Below are positions 63,078 through 64,000 of a stretch of 64,000 nucleotides of DNA, in pieces. The translations under genes were made by a program, and so were the position numbers. This DNA comes from Candidatus Vicinibacter proximus. GTDB taxonomy: Bacteria; Bacteroidota; Bacteroidia; Chitinophagales; Saprospiraceae. Where the stretch lies: the NCBI GenBank assembly GCA_016713905.1, contig JADJOE010000003.1:806001-870000 (forward strand). The letters run 5' to 3'. The stretch's first letter is position 1. Each line of letters begins with the position of its first letter. The notes below the pieces were generated by a model. The model searched no databases and was not told the DNA's origin. It saw nothing but the letters and a program-made list of their open reading frames with translations.

Positions 63078-63605
63078 TTGAATAATCAGAAACAAATAAG
63101 AACCCTCAATTTGGGAGCATCTATTTTGAGTGTTTGTGTGTTGTTGGTAGTAGTTCTCATGAGGAGAATTCATCTTGAAACTTCGTTCGATTTTGGTTTT
63201 CTTCCACCACTTTATTCATCTCTAAATGTTTTTAGTGCCATATTATTGATCATTGCTTATTGGCATATTAAAAATAGAAGGATTGTTCAGCATCAAAAAA
63301 TAATGACATCAGCAATGTTGACTTCGTTTATTTTTCTTTTATGTTATGTTCTATACCACATTACTACACCTGAAACAATGTATTGCAAAGAGGGAGTAAT
63401 TAGGTATGTTTATTTTTTTTTATTAATTAGCCATGTCATACTAGCTGCCATCAGTTTCCCATTTGTTTTATTTACCTTTGTAAGAGGGTATACAAGACAA
63501 GATGAGGCCCATAAAAAAATGGCTCGTTGGATTTTTCCCATTTGGTTGTATGTATGTATAACAGGCCCGCTTTGTTATCTTATGTTATATCCTTGTTACA
63601 AATGA
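63078..63605 (+). CDS. DUF420 membrane protein (CtaM-like)
   Basis: The 175-residue protein has about five helices and the DUF420 pattern: PLYSSLNVFSAILLI, HIKNRRIVQHQKIMTSAM, FFLLISHVILAAISFPFVL and HKKMARWIFPIWLYVCITG. CtaM, a DUF420 protein, is needed for aa3 oxidase assembly in some Firmicutes. Start TTG 63078, 2 nt after the SCO-like gene. Confidence 0.85.
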   Translation: MNNQKQIRTLNLGASILSVCVLLVVVLMRRIHLETSFDFGFLPPLYSSLNVFSAILLIIAYWHIKNRRIVQHQKIMTSAMLTSFIFLLCYVLYHITTPETMYCKEGVIRYVYFFLLISHVILAAISFPFVLFTFVRGYTRQDEAHKKMARWIFPIWLYVCITGPLCYLMLYPCYK

Positions 63606-63618
63606 AATGTAATTTAAT

Positions 63619-63846
63619 ATGACTAAAGGCATAGTTTTCCTGGCTCTATTTATACTGATTGTAAATCATCCTGTAATCAGCCAATGCCCAATGTGTAAAA
63701 TGGCAGCCGAAAGTAATCTTAAAAGTGGAGGAGCCGCTGGGCAAGGCTTAAATACTGGAATTCTCTATTTATTAGGGTTACCATATTTGATAGTTGGCAC
63801 CATGATTTATTTGTATAGAAAGAACCGGAAAGTATCCAAGATTTAA
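63619..63846 (+). CDS. Small CPMC-motif membrane protein
   Basis: A 75-residue protein with a signal-like N-terminus (IVFLALFILIVNHPVISQ) directly followed by QCPMCKMAAESNLKSGGAAG, then one more helix (ILYLLGLPYLIVGTMIYLY) and a basic tail. The C-x-x-C-x-M sequence on the periplasmic side could bind copper or a haem-handling partner. Small proteins of this kind recur at the end of Bacteroidota oxidase operons as far as I recall. Role unknown. Confidence 0.7.
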   Translation: MTKGIVFLALFILIVNHPVISQCPMCKMAAESNLKSGGAAGQGLNTGILYLLGLPYLIVGTMIYLYRKNRKVSKI

Positions 63847-64000
63847 CTATCCGGGTCAACCACATCGTGTTCTTCAAATACTTTCTTTAAGCTTAAATAG
63901 TTGACTTCTAAATTTTAATTCTTTTTCGGATTCCCTAAATTAAATTGTGAGTCTGAGCCTTATACTTATAGAGAGGATTAGTTTTTAAAAAACGAATTTA

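Noticed and set aside
63847..64000. Possible minus-strand gene entering from the right edge
   Set aside because: All three minus frames have stops within this stretch; only a short tail resembling coding sequence (ending EEHDVVDPDS) was seen, which is not enough to call.
1..64000. tRNA, rRNA, CRISPR, insertion sequence or prophage
   Set aside because: Reading the intergenic gaps by eye, I found no cloverleaf with a GGTTCGA-type loop, no regular direct repeats and no transposase or phage gene; a covariance-model scan would settle small RNAs.

Overview
The window is a 64-kb, AT-rich chromosomal stretch from a member of the Bacteroidota, most likely a Saprospiria-like lineage. Four things point there: two type IX secretion (T9SS) C-terminal sorting tails, many start-proximal TAnnTTTG promoter boxes, an alternative complex III (Act) operon running straight into a cytochrome oxidase operon, and conserved Bacteroidota-only hypothetical genes. 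The phylum is inferred with high confidence and the class only tentatively. I saw no tRNA, rRNA, CRISPR array, transposase or prophage gene.

Layout. 1-8.9 kb: a truncated polytopic membrane protein, SpoU-type RNA methyltransferase, rimO, lipoprotein MsrB, a THUMP-type RNA methyltransferase, small hypotheticals and an exported M20 amidohydrolase. 9.2-15.4 kb: a BNR/YCF48-like exported protein, metallophosphoesterase, then arginine deiminase, hotdog thioesterase and a YihY/BrkB membrane protein joined by two 8-nt overlaps. 15.6-23.4 kb: paaY-like hexapeptide protein, a crotonase, a kelch-like T9SS protein, DoxX, an A-type Fe-S carrier, photolyase, TPR lipoprotein and queD. 23.4-31.9 kb: a membrane/soluble Fe-S protein pair, an orphan PyrR-like phosphoribosyltransferase, patatin, a large multidomain T9SS protein, and the pyrR-pyrB pair. 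32-42.5 kb: a thioredoxin-like protein, a vanadium-haloperoxidase-like lipoprotein with a decayed active site, aspartate kinase, a barstar/barnase-like pair and an RND efflux pair. 42.6-47.3 kb: mutS, a barrel protein and thyA.

47.4-63.9 kb is the main functional unit: about fifteen co-directional genes behind one good promoter. actABCDEF takes electrons from menaquinol, coxBA-ctaB-coxC-coxC2-coxD forms the haem-copper oxidase and makes haem O, and a SCO-like, a DUF420 and a CPMC-motif membrane protein follow. No separate cytochrome c gene is present, which suggests direct transfer inside an Act-oxidase supercomplex.

The most unusual observations are (1) subunit II of the oxidase (CoxB) fused at its C-terminus to an OmpA-type peptidoglycan-binding domain, in the place where caa3 oxidases carry a cytochrome c domain; (2) a barnase-like RNase predicted to be an exported lipoprotein, next to its barstar inhibitor and 7 nt behind an RND pump gene; (3) a SCO-like protein lacking the copper-binding cysteines; and (4) a haloperoxidase-fold protein that has lost key catalytic residues.
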